Shown piece by piece: positions 25,642 to 33,280 of a stretch of DNA of 64,000 nt (its first letter is position 1; each line of letters starts with the position of its first letter). A model generated the notes under the pieces. The model searched no databases. It saw only the letters and a program-made list of their open reading frames with translations, and was not told the origin of the DNA. Location: assembly GCA_965247175.1 (NCBI GenBank), contig OZ252006.1, positions 2,604,001 through 2,668,000 on the forward strand, read 5' to 3'. Source of the stretch: JANQMX01 sp965247175 (GTDB lineage Bacteria; Pseudomonadota; Alphaproteobacteria; Kiloniellales; DSM-21159). A program made the translations under genes and the position numbers.

Positions 25642-25663
25642 GGCGAGGGCCGAAGCCCTCGCC
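25642..25663 (-). terminator. stem-loop terminator of the cyclase-family gene
   Basis: GGCGAGGGC and GCCCTCGCC form a perfect 9-bp stem closed by a 4-base loop (TTCG in the minus-strand transcript, a very stable tetraloop). It starts 11 bases after the stop codon of the cyclase-family gene. A modest pyrimidine stretch (CCTTGCCTTTT) follows, overlapping the -35 box of the SRP RNA promoter. Confidence 0.65.
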
Positions 25664-25673
25664 AGCAAAGAGC

Positions 25674-26666
25674 CTAGTAAACCGCCAGGGGTGAGCCGGG
25701 CGAGCCGGTGGCGCCCTTGATGGGGACCGGCGTGAAGATGTAGGCGAAGGTGCTCACGCCGGCTTCCGCCAAGCGCTCGGTCGCCAGGTTTTCGTGAATG
25801 TAGATGCCGTTCTTGGTCAGCAGGATCTGATGTGCCGGGAAGGCCAGGCTGCTGTCCGGGTTCGGCACGACTTCCACGGGCCAAGTGTCGGAGCCAACCA
25901 GGGCGACCTGCTTGTCCGCCAGCCATTCGGCCGCAGGCACGCCAATGCCGGGAGCCCCGGCGTTGAAACGGTCGTTGTCTTCCATCCAGAGGCTGCCCCA
26001 GCCGGTGTAGAAGAGCACCACGTCGCCCGGGGTGATGTCGTCGGCGCTCTTGCCTTGCGCCGCCAGAGAGGCCTCGATGTCGGCGACCGAGATCTCCTGT
26101 CCGGCATCCATCATGCCGCCACGAAGCGCGACCATGTCGATCAGATGCCCGGTGGTGAAGAAGGGCTTCACGTGCTCGATGCCCAGCTTCTTCAGCCCGT
26201 AGGCACCGGCCATCTCGGCACCGGTGACGCCGTTGTAGTAGATGCTCTGGGACTCGTCGGCCTCGCCTTTGACGCGGACACCGATGTGTCCCAAGCCATC
26301 GAACTGGGTGCCGACCTGGCCGATGTCGGTGGCCAGGAACTCATCGTTCCAGATGATGCGATTGGCGCCGAAGGTGCCACCCGTCGGGTTCCCGCCGATC
26401 CGCAGGGAGAATCCGCGCGCGCCGAACAGCGGCATGCCGACCTCGTAGTCGCGGCCAAGCTTGATCACGTTGCCCGACTGGATCAGCTGGCTCGCCGCCA
26501 GAACCTTGTCCGGGGTGACCAGATTGCTGGCGCCGGCCTGATCGTCTGCGCCATGGACGGAAGGCCACCAGGCTGCACCGATGGGCGTGTCATCCGCATA
26601 AACCAGCGGCGCGGCCGCCAGGCCGACCACGACCGGAGCGATGAGCAAGAGCTTCTGGGGCATCAT
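25674..26666 (-). CDS. exported cyclase-family (kynurenine formamidase-like) protein
   Basis: A 330-residue protein from the ATG at 26666, with GGAGG upstream. A signal peptide (about 1-26, ending VYADD) sends it to the periplasm, unlike cytoplasmic KynB. The cyclase/arylformamidase fold is recognised by FDGLGHIG, the FTTGHLIDMVALRG segment, TPGDVVLFYTGWG and the C-terminal HENLATERLAEAG. The usual metal motif HxGTHxDxxxH reads QVGTQFDGLGH here: two histidines are glutamines while Asp and the last His remain. The reaction is therefore uncertain; a cyclic or amide substrate is only a family-level guess. Confidence 0.87.
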   Translation of the reverse strand: MMPQKLLLIAPVVVGLAAAPLVYADDTPIGAAWWPSVHGADDQAGASNLVTPDKVLAASQLIQSGNVIKLGRDYEVGMPLFGARGFSLRIGGNPTGGTFGANRIIWNDEFLATDIGQVGTQFDGLGHIGVRVKGEADESQSIYYNGVTGAEMAGAYGLKKLGIEHVKPFFTTGHLIDMVALRGGMMDAGQEISVADIEASLAAQGKSADDITPGDVVLFYTGWGSLWMEDNDRFNAGAPGIGVPAAEWLADKQVALVGSDTWPVEVVPNPDSSLAFPAHQILLTKNGIYIHENLATERLAEAGVSTFAYIFTPVPIKGATGSPGSPLAVY

Positions 26667-26689
26667 GGGCAAATAGCCTCCTCTAGATT

Positions 26690-26701
26690 GTGATCGATCA
26701 C
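26690..26701. promoter_or_regulatory. 12-bp perfect palindrome upstream of the cyclase-family gene
   Basis: GTGATCGATCAC is a perfect palindrome 24 bases upstream of the cyclase-family start codon, within the expected promoter or leader. It is a plausible binding site for a dimeric repressor. No regulator is encoded next to it. Confidence 0.35.
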
Positions 26702-26802
26702 GGCGACCGATCGTCATTTTTATGTCATGGGATACTAACTCTAATCGACGCGCGCGCCAGGCGACAGGTGTGAGACCATTGAAAGTGCCGTGCCTTTGAG
26801 GC

Positions 26803-27471
26803 TCAGCCCGAGCGTTCTTCGATCACCTGGCTGAGGCGCAGCTCGACCTCGGTGCCATCAGGCATGACCGCAATTGCGGCCAGGAGAGCGCCGTCCTCAT
26901 CGTACCAAAGGGCCCCATCGATGGAGCCGCGAAGCCGGAAGCCCGCGGCGCGGCGCGGCGTCCCATCCACCATCAGCTCTCGCGGTCCGATGCTGAGAGA
27001 GCGGATGATCTTGAGCTTGCCGTCTCGTGGGTCGAGCAGTTCCCGCACATCGGGCGAGTCGGGATGCCACAGCGTGTGGGGGATCGAGTAGCCGGACACA
27101 CTGAACGGATTTCCGTTGCGATGGCCGCGGAGAGCATCATGGTCCCACTCTGCGCGCACCTGCCAGGTCTCCGCTCCGTAGCGGGTATCGCTGATCAAGC
27201 TGCGCAGCCAACCATCCGTCCAGCGCTCCTCCACGTGCTGCTCGTAGGGGCGCGGGAGCTGCCAAATGCTGTCGCTCCTGACCAGCAGCGTGTTGCCGTT
27301 TCGGCGAAAGCCAATCCTGTGCTCCCCCACCGGCGTGTCGTCCAACAGAGCCGTGAAAACCCACTCTCCATCCTCTGGAAAGTGCCGAAACGCGGCGCGA
27401 GCCGGCCGGGAGGCGAGGCAAGCCGCTGCGGCGAGCGTCAGGCTTTGGCGTCGAGTCAGGACGAAAACCAT
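26803..27471 (-). CDS. secreted DUF6134-like protein with twin-arginine signal
   Basis: A protein of about 222 residues from the ATG at 27471; a start at 27507 is also open. The N-terminus (LTRRQSLTLAAAACLASRPARA) looks like a twin-arginine signal peptide ending in an AxA cleavage site. The mature part, with WVFTALLDDTPVGEHRIGFRRNG near its start and a series of beta strands, resembles DUF6134 proteins. These are periplasmic and of unknown function. It is divergent from nudC. Nothing in the neighbourhood fixes its role. Confidence 0.72.
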   Translation of the reverse strand: MVFVLTRRQSLTLAAAACLASRPARAAFRHFPEDGEWVFTALLDDTPVGEHRIGFRRNGNTLLVRSDSIWQLPRPYEQHVEERWTDGWLRSLISDTRYGAETWQVRAEWDHDALRGHRNGNPFSVSGYSIPHTLWHPDSPDVRELLDPRDGKLKIIRSLSIGPRELMVDGTPRRAAGFRLRGSIDGALWYDEDGALLAAIAVMPDGTEVELRLSQVIEERSG

Positions 27472-27612
27472 GACGAAAGCTTGCACACGGCCCACCAGCA
27501 GGCGCAATCACTTATTCGCAAGGGCCTGTCGCCTGCCAGGCTTGGCCCCGCTAAGGTCACGCGCGAGCGCCGCGCTTGCCGCGACTCTGCACCGCTTGCG
27601 ATCTCTGTAGCG

Positions 27613-28563
27613 ATGGAAATGCAACGCCTAAGGCGCACCAACTTCTACAGCGAGTGCCCGCTCGACCGCGCCGACAACCGCCGGCTGGACGAGACTTGGC
27701 TGGCTGGGCGTCTGACCGCGGAGGGAACACGCTTTGTCCCCCTCTGGCGCAATCGCAACCTCATCGACAGGCTGGAGGGCGATCCCCCGCGCAGCGCAGT
27801 CTTTCTCGGCCACGATCAACACGCGGCTTTGGCCGATGTGCTGGAGGACGGCGCCATCTTCCTGGGCGAAGATGCGCAGCAGCACAGCTACTTCGCGATC
27901 GACCTGGCGAAGCTGGAGTTGCCCGACCACCATCCTGTGCTCGCCGGCCTCGGCCACTTCGCCGACCTGAGGCTCTTCGGCCCGATGCTGCCCCAAGGCG
28001 AGGGCGCGCTGCTCGCCTACGCCCGCGGCATGATCTATTGGCACCGGCGGCATCGCTTTTGCGGCAGTTGCGGCACGGCGACCCGCTCGGAGCGCGGCGG
28101 CCATGTTCGGCGCTGCACGAACCCTGCCTGCGGAGAAACCCACTTTCCGCGCACCGATCCGGCGGTGATCATGGTGGTGCACGACGGCGCCGACCGCTGC
28201 GTCCTGGGGCGGCAAGCGAATTGGCCGGGCGGCATGCATTCGACCCTGGCCGGCTTCGTCGAGCCGGGAGAGAGCCTGGAGGAGGCCGTTGCCAGAGAAG
28301 TGGAGGAGGAAGTCGGCCTGAAGGTGACGGACGTTACCTATCACTCCTCCCAGCCCTGGCCCTTTCCCTCCTCACTGATGATCGGCTTCTGGGCCCGCGC
28401 CGAGGGCGATGTCCTGCGGGTTGACGAAACCGAGATTGAGCGTGCCGCCTGGTACAGCCGGTCGGAATTGATCGCCTCGCCGGAAGACGACAGCTTCCGC
28501 CTGCCGCGACGGGACTCCATCGCCCGCCGGCTGATCGAGGATTGGCTGTCGGAGATCGGCTGA
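27613..28563 (+). CDS. nudC: NAD(+)/NADH diphosphatase NudC
   Basis: A 316-residue protein from the ATG at 27613 (a second ATG follows at 27619). An N-terminal NudC domain is followed by a zinc ribbon with Cys150, Cys153, Cys168 and Cys173. The Nudix box is complete from Gly214 (GFVEPGE...REVEEEVGL). Downstream stands SQPWPFPSS, the signature that separates NADH pyrophosphatases from other Nudix enzymes. It hydrolyses NADH to NMNH and AMP and removes NAD caps from RNA 5' ends. The gene ends 13 bases before the stop of the convergent pheA. Confidence 0.95.
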   Translation: MEMQRLRRTNFYSECPLDRADNRRLDETWLAGRLTAEGTRFVPLWRNRNLIDRLEGDPPRSAVFLGHDQHAALADVLEDGAIFLGEDAQQHSYFAIDLAKLELPDHHPVLAGLGHFADLRLFGPMLPQGEGALLAYARGMIYWHRRHRFCGSCGTATRSERGGHVRRCTNPACGETHFPRTDPAVIMVVHDGADRCVLGRQANWPGGMHSTLAGFVEPGESLEEAVAREVEEEVGLKVTDVTYHSSQPWPFPSSLMIGFWARAEGDVLRVDETEIERAAWYSRSELIASPEDDSFRLPRRDSIARRLIEDWLSEIG

Positions 28564-28576
28564 GCCGCGGTGCGGG

Positions 28577-29449
28577 TCAGCAGGGCACCCTGAGCGCCTT
28601 TTCCTTCTCCAGGCGGAAGGGGGAAGCCGGGTAGACGCCCAGGATCTTCACTTCGCGCGAGAAGAAACCCAACTCCTCCAAGGCAAGACGGACCAGCCGG
28701 TCTTCCGGATGCCCCTCGATGTCGGCATAGAACTGGGCCACCGTGAAGGCGCTGTCGATGATGTAGCTTTCCAGCTTGGTGATGTTGACGCCGTTGGTGG
28801 CGAAGCCGCCGAGCGCCTTGTAGAGCGCCGCCGGCACGGAACGTACGCGAAACACGAAGGTAGTGACCGCCGGCCCGTCGCTCATTTCCGGGTCGAGCGG
28901 CTCCGGCGCCATGACCAGAAAGCGCGTGGTGTTTTGCTCGGCATCCTCGATGTCGGTCGCGAGAATATCCAGATCGTAGATCTCTGCGGCCAGCGCCGAC
29001 GCGATCGCGCCCTGGGTGGGATCGTTCAGCTCGGCGACCTCGCGCGCGGCGGCGGCCGTGTCGGCGTGGATCAGGGACTGCAGGCCGCGCTGGCGAAGGA
29101 AGCGCTTGCACTGGGCCACGGCCTGCTCGTGGCTGCGTACCGCCTTCAGGGTCTCCAGGGTCGCCCCCTTCGGCGCCAGAAGCTGGTGACGCACCGGATG
29201 AAAGTACTCGCCGATAATGTGCAGGCCGGATTCGGGCAGCAGGTGGTGGATGTCGGCCACCCGCCCGGCGCTCGAGTTCTCGATGGGTATCATCGCCAAA
29301 CCAGCGCGCCCGGAATAGACGGCCTCGAAGGTCTCCTCGAAGGTGCGGCATGGCAGGCTGGCGCGCCCGGGAAAGACCGCATGGCAGGCCATATCGGAGT
29401 TTGCGCCGGCAGCGCCTTGGAAAGCGATGGGAGAATTTGCGTCGATCAT
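28577..29449 (-). CDS. pheA: prephenate dehydratase
   Basis: A 290-residue monofunctional prephenate dehydratase, without a chorismate mutase domain. The catalytic region includes PIENSSAGRVADIHHLL and the essential Thr-Arg-Phe at 175-177 (NTTRF). A C-terminal ACT domain (about 195-275) carries KLESYI in place of the usual ESRP and would bind phenylalanine for feedback inhibition. It converts prephenate to phenylpyruvate in the cytoplasm. It follows kdsB on the same strand by 39 bases that contain a GC-rich hairpin. Confidence 0.96.
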   Translation of the reverse strand: MIDANSPIAFQGAAGANSDMACHAVFPGRASLPCRTFEETFEAVYSGRAGLAMIPIENSSAGRVADIHHLLPESGLHIIGEYFHPVRHQLLAPKGATLETLKAVRSHEQAVAQCKRFLRQRGLQSLIHADTAAAAREVAELNDPTQGAIASALAAEIYDLDILATDIEDAEQNTTRFLVMAPEPLDPEMSDGPAVTTFVFRVRSVPAALYKALGGFATNGVNITKLESYIIDSAFTVAQFYADIEGHPEDRLVRLALEELGFFSREVKILGVYPASPFRLEKEKALRVPC

Positions 29450-29457
29450 GTGGTAAA

Positions 29458-29473
29458 CGCGCCGAGCGGCGCG
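29458..29473 (-). promoter_or_regulatory. hairpin directly before the pheA start codon
   Basis: CGCGCCG and CGGCGCG form a perfect 7-bp GC-only stem with a two-base gap. On the minus strand it ends eight bases before the pheA ATG, exactly where a ribosome binding site should be; no purine-rich binding site is visible. It may limit pheA translation relative to kdsB. Confidence 0.45.
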
Positions 29474-29488
29474 GCTTAACTCGTTGAT

Positions 29489-30232
29489 TTAACTCAGAAT
29501 ATCGCAGGCTTTCTGCAGATCCGCGGGAGTATCGACGGACAGCGGCATAGTGTCAACGAAGGCGACGGCGATGGACATCCCCGCCTCCAGCGCCCGCAAC
29601 TGCTCGAGCTTCTCGCGCTGCTCCAGCGGAGACGGCGGCAGCGAGATAAAACGTGTGAGAGCCGGCCGGCGGAAGGCGTAGATGCCGATGTGCTGGTAAT
29701 AGGGTTCGCCCCCGCCGTCCCGGTCGTGGGGGACTCGGGCCCGACTGAAATAGAGTGCACGGCGCCAGGCATCGCCCGGCTGGCCGGCAAGGACGGGCTT
29801 CGGCACGTTGGGGTCGCCGGCAGCCTCCGCAGTCTCGAAGGGGGTCGCCAAGGTCGCGATGTCGAGGTCGGCGGCGGCGTCCAGCGGTGCCACGACGGCC
29901 CGCAGCATCTCTGGTTCGATGCCCGGGATGTCGCCCTGCAGATTGATCACCACGTCGTACGCACCGGCCGGATCGAAGCCCTCGAGCGCGGCATGGATTC
30001 GGTCCGAGCCGCTTGGCAGGTCCGGGTCAGTCAGCACGGCCTGGCCGCCCTCGGCCTCGATCGCCGCCACGACCTCGGGCTCGGCCGCCGCCACGATCAC
30101 CGGCCCGACCTCGGCGGCCATGGCCCGCTCCCAGACGCGAACGATCATCGGCTTCCCGTTGATGTCAGCGAGTGGCTTCCCGGGCAGGCGTTGAGACGCC
30201 ATGCGTGCGGGGATGGCAACGATTGCTTTCAT
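29489..30232 (-). CDS. kdsB: 3-deoxy-manno-octulosonate cytidylyltransferase
   Basis: A 247-residue CMP-Kdo synthetase. The nucleotide-binding start AIPARMASQRLPGKPL is diagnostic, followed by VINLQGDIPGIEPEML and the QHIGIYAFRRPAL segment. It activates Kdo with CTP for attachment to lipid A, so the organism makes lipopolysaccharide with a Kdo core. It precedes pheA on the minus strand and is divergent from the cytochrome c gene, a gene order well known in alphaproteobacteria. Confidence 0.97.
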   Translation of the reverse strand: MKAIVAIPARMASQRLPGKPLADINGKPMIVRVWERAMAAEVGPVIVAAAEPEVVAAIEAEGGQAVLTDPDLPSGSDRIHAALEGFDPAGAYDVVINLQGDIPGIEPEMLRAVVAPLDAAADLDIATLATPFETAEAAGDPNVPKPVLAGQPGDAWRRALYFSRARVPHDRDGGGEPYYQHIGIYAFRRPALTRFISLPPSPLEQREKLEQLRALEAGMSIAVAFVDTMPLSVDTPADLQKACDILS

Positions 30233-30387
30233 GGGCTGTCGTACGGGCGTTCGATTTGACTTAGTCGGTTTACGTCACGGCCCCCTGAAAGGGCGCCGAA
30301 CCACATGCCCTTGGCACGTCCATTGCCCTCCTGCAAGGCAAAGGCCGCCGTGCGGCAATCCTTCCCGCCGGGAATGAGCGCGACCGA

Positions 30388-30416
30388 TTGATGTTATCGC
30401 GCCCGCTGGCTATTGT
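30388..30416 (+). promoter_or_regulatory. predicted promoter of the cytochrome c gene
   Basis: TTGATG (30388-30393) and TATTGT (30411-30416) are separated by exactly 17 bases, and the -10 box ends 38 bases before the cytochrome start. It is a fair match to sigma-70 consensus. No binding site for a redox regulator is obvious nearby. Confidence 0.45.
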
Positions 30417-30454
30417 CCGGCCGGTTGTAGTGATAGTGAGAGAGCGGCGCCCAA

Positions 30455-31042
30455 ATGTCCCTGATGGTAAATAAGATTGCAGCCGCCGGCCTGACGGCCG
30501 GCGTGATCGCGATGACGGCCGGTTTGATCGGCAACCTGATCATCAACCCGCCCGGCTACCATCATCACGAGGATGAGCAGCTCGCCTATGTCGTCGAAGG
30601 CAGCGGCAGCGCGACGGACGCCGTGGTCGAAGATGAGCCCGGCATCGAGCCCATCTTGGCTCTGCTCGCCGATGCGGATGTCGCATCCGGCGAGAGACGC
30701 GCGCGCGCCTGCACGGCCTGTCATAACTTCGATGCGGGGGCCGCCAACAAGGTGGGCCCGAACCTCTGGAATATCGTCAATGCGCCGAAGGCCGAGGTGG
30801 CCGGCTTCTCCTACTCGGACGCGCTGGCCGGCATTACCGAACCCTGGGGCTACCACGAGCTCAATCTCTTCATTGCCAATCCCAAGGAGTACGCGCCCGG
30901 CACCAAGATGAGCTACGGCGGTATGAGGAACCCGAACCATCGTGCAGAGCTGATCGCCTGGATGCGGACCCGGGCCGACTCGCCTGCCCCCTTGCCGACT
31001 GAGGAAGAGATCAATGCTGTCGCCGGAGGCGCGAGCGAGTAA
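30455..31042 (+). CDS. membrane-anchored c-type cytochrome (CycM-like)
   Basis: A 195-residue cytochrome. Residues about 8-31 form an uncleaved membrane anchor (AAAGLTAGVIAMTAGLIGNLII), followed by an acidic linker. The haem is attached at Cys86-x-x-Cys89-His90 (CTACH), and Met152 in GTKMSYGGM is the sixth ligand, giving a class I mitochondrial-like fold. Such CycM proteins carry electrons from the bc1 complex to cytochrome c oxidase on the periplasmic side. A GAGAGAG ribosome binding site precedes the ATG. The gene is divergent from kdsB, as in other alphaproteobacteria. Confidence 0.93.
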   Translation: MSLMVNKIAAAGLTAGVIAMTAGLIGNLIINPPGYHHHEDEQLAYVVEGSGSATDAVVEDEPGIEPILALLADADVASGERRARACTACHNFDAGAANKVGPNLWNIVNAPKAEVAGFSYSDALAGITEPWGYHELNLFIANPKEYAPGTKMSYGGMRNPNHRAELIAWMRTRADSPAPLPTEEEINAVAGGASE

Positions 31043-31084
31043 AGGTGTCGCCGATCTTCGGCGGCGGCTATCCGGCATGTGAGC

Positions 31085-31882
31085 ATGGCGGCTCCGCCTT
31101 GCCCGCTTGAGTTCATCACCTTCGCAGAACAGCTAGCGGACAGCGCCCGCCTGTCCGTGCTTGATCATTTCCGTGCCGATCTGGCCGTGGACGAAAAGTC
31201 CGACCTGACGCCCGTGACCATCGCCGACCGCGACACCGAGTCGGCGCTGCGTGCGCTTATTCAAGACAGCTACCCGGAGCACGGCATCTTGGGGGAGGAG
31301 TTTCCGCCGCTCCGCCCCGATGCCGAATTCGTATGGGTGCTGGACCCGATCGACGGGACCAAGAGCTTCATAACCGGCAGCCCCATGTTCGGGACCCTGA
31401 TCGCCCTCGCCCAAGAAGGCCGGCCGATCTTGGGCATCATCGACATGCCGGTTTTGGAGGAACGCTGGGTCGGCGCACGGGGCTTCCCCGCCCGCTTCCA
31501 CGAACGACGAGGGACGCGCAGCGTGGCGACCCGCCCTTGCGCCGACTTGGGCGACGCCTATCTCCGGACCATGACGCCCGACGCATTTGATGGCGACGCC
31601 CGGCATCCTGGCTTCCAGCAGCTGATTCGCGGGACCCGCATGACGCTCTACGGCGGCGACTGCTACAGCTTCGGCCAAGTCGCCAGCGGCGGCATCGATA
31701 TCGTGATCGAGAACGGCCTCGGAACCTACGACTTCGCTGCTCTGGTGCCGGTGGTGGAAAGCGCCGGCGGACTGCTGTTGGACTGCGACGGCCGGGAGAT
31801 CACATTAGACTCCGCAGGCGATGTCCTTGCCCTCGGCGACCGGCGGCTGCTCGAGCCGGCCCTGCGCCTGCTGAACGGCTAG
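31085..31882 (+). CDS. hisN: histidinol-phosphatase of the inositol monophosphatase family
   Basis: A 265-residue phosphatase from the ATG at 31085; a GTG at 31079 is also possible. The inositol monophosphatase signature is clear: EEF for the first metal ligand, WVLDPIDGTKSF for the central metal site, and a C-terminal segment YDFAALVPVVESAGG. Alphaproteobacterial members of this size, with GGDCYSFGQVASG, are HisN enzymes that dephosphorylate histidinol phosphate; inositol phosphate remains a possible alternative substrate. It follows the cytochrome gene by about 40 bases on the same strand. Confidence 0.87.
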   Translation: MAAPPCPLEFITFAEQLADSARLSVLDHFRADLAVDEKSDLTPVTIADRDTESALRALIQDSYPEHGILGEEFPPLRPDAEFVWVLDPIDGTKSFITGSPMFGTLIALAQEGRPILGIIDMPVLEERWVGARGFPARFHERRGTRSVATRPCADLGDAYLRTMTPDAFDGDARHPGFQQLIRGTRMTLYGGDCYSFGQVASGGIDIVIENGLGTYDFAALVPVVESAGGLLLDCDGREITLDSAGDVLALGDRRLLEPALRLLNG

Positions 31883-31933
31883 CGCTTGCCGAACACGCGC
31901 CGGCGGCCCGCAACGATAAGAAACGGAAAAACC

Positions 31934-33280
31934 ATGAGTGACGACCTCGATATCCTGAACGATCTTCTGGTGCGGGCCCGCAAGGCCGGCGCCGACGCCG
32001 CCGACGCAGCACTGCTCCGCGGCATCTCCCTGTCCCATGCCCAGCGCCTCGGCAAGCCGGAAACCCTCGAGCGCGAGGAGGGGCAGGATCTCGGCCTGCG
32101 CGTCTTCGTTGGCCAGCGCCAGGCCATGGTCTCGACCACCGAGCTCAATGCTGACGGCATGCAGGACCTGGTCGAACGCGCGATCGCCATGGCAAAGGTC
32201 GTCCCGGAGGATCCCTACTGTGGCCTGGCAGAGGCCGGCGACACCAGCAGCGACGGCGGCAGCAAGAGCGCCGCTCTCGAGCTCTGCGATCCGGAAGAAC
32301 CGGCGCCCGAAACCTTGATCGAGCGTGCCCGTCTCTGCGAAGAGGCTGCGCGCGCGGTGGCCGGCGTCACCAATTCGGAAGGCGCCGAAGCGAGCTGGTC
32401 CCACTCCCAGGTGGCGCTGGCGGCGAGCAACGGCTTTTCCGGCGGCTATGCCCTCTCCCGCCACGGCCTCGGCGTCTCGGTCATCGCCGGCGAAGGCGCT
32501 CACATGCAGCGGGACTACGACTTTTCCAGCGCTGTCTTCGCTGACGATCTGGAGGCACCGGACACGATCGGCCAGCGCGCCGGCGAACGCGCCGTCAAGC
32601 GCCTCAACCCGCGCAAGCAGACGACCTGCCGGGTTCCTGTGGTGTTCGAGCCGCGCACGGCCAACTCCTTCCTTCGCCACTTTGCCGGCGCCATCAACGG
32701 CCAATCCGTCGCCCGCGGTACGTCTTTTCTGCGCGACAAGCTGGGCGAAGAGGTCTTCGGCGCGACCATCAACATCATCGACGACCCCTTGCGCCCACGC
32801 GGCCTGCGCTCCCGCCCTTTCGACGGCGAAGGGCTGGCGGTCGCGCCGCGGCGCCTGATCGAAGCGGGGCGGCTGCAGACCTGGCTTCTCGATCTCGCCA
32901 CCGCCCGGCAACTCAAGCTGGCCTCGACCGGCCATGCCTCGCGCGGGGTATCGAGCCCGCCCTCGCCCTCGCCGAGCAACCTCTACCTAGAAGCGGGTGA
33001 GCGCAGCCCCGAAGCGCTGATCGGCGACATCGAAGAGGGCTTCTATGTCACCGACATGATCGGCATGGGCGTCAATGCCGTCACCGGCGACTACAGTCGC
33101 GGCGCCAGCGGCTTCTGGATCAGCAAGGGAGAGCTGGGCGAAGCAGTCAGCGAGATGACGGTGGCCGGCAATCTAAAGGACATCTTCCGCCAGGCCACCC
33201 CGGCGAATGACCTCAAGTTCCGCTACGGCACAGACTCGCCGACGTTGGTGGTCGAGGGTCTGACCGTTGCCGGGGCCTGA
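31934..33280 (+). CDS. pmbA: TldD/PmbA family metalloprotease subunit (TldE)
   Basis: A 448-residue protein from the ATG at 31934. It has the PmbA/TldE architecture: an N-terminal alpha/beta domain (LGLRVFVGQRQAMVSTTEL) and a C-terminal barrel with FLRHFAGAINGQSVARGTSFLRDKLGE and GVNAVTGDYSRGASGFWI. TldE pairs with TldD to form a metallopeptidase that trims peptides such as microcin precursors; TldE itself lacks the metal site. No tldD is seen in this window. Its last 58 bases overlap the end of the convergent lipid kinase gene. Confidence 0.94.
   Translation: MSDDLDILNDLLVRARKAGADAADAALLRGISLSHAQRLGKPETLEREEGQDLGLRVFVGQRQAMVSTTELNADGMQDLVERAIAMAKVVPEDPYCGLAEAGDTSSDGGSKSAALELCDPEEPAPETLIERARLCEEAARAVAGVTNSEGAEASWSHSQVALAASNGFSGGYALSRHGLGVSVIAGEGAHMQRDYDFSSAVFADDLEAPDTIGQRAGERAVKRLNPRKQTTCRVPVVFEPRTANSFLRHFAGAINGQSVARGTSFLRDKLGEEVFGATINIIDDPLRPRGLRSRPFDGEGLAVAPRRLIEAGRLQTWLLDLATARQLKLASTGHASRGVSSPPSPSPSNLYLEAGERSPEALIGDIEEGFYVTDMIGMGVNAVTGDYSRGASGFWISKGELGEAVSEMTVAGNLKDIFRQATPANDLKFRYGTDSPTLVVEGLTVAGA

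Noticed and set aside
23562..25694. A 710-codon open frame opposite dnaX that also runs through the SRP RNA
   Set aside because: It crosses a conserved structural RNA and a terminator, and dnaX on the other strand is unmistakable.
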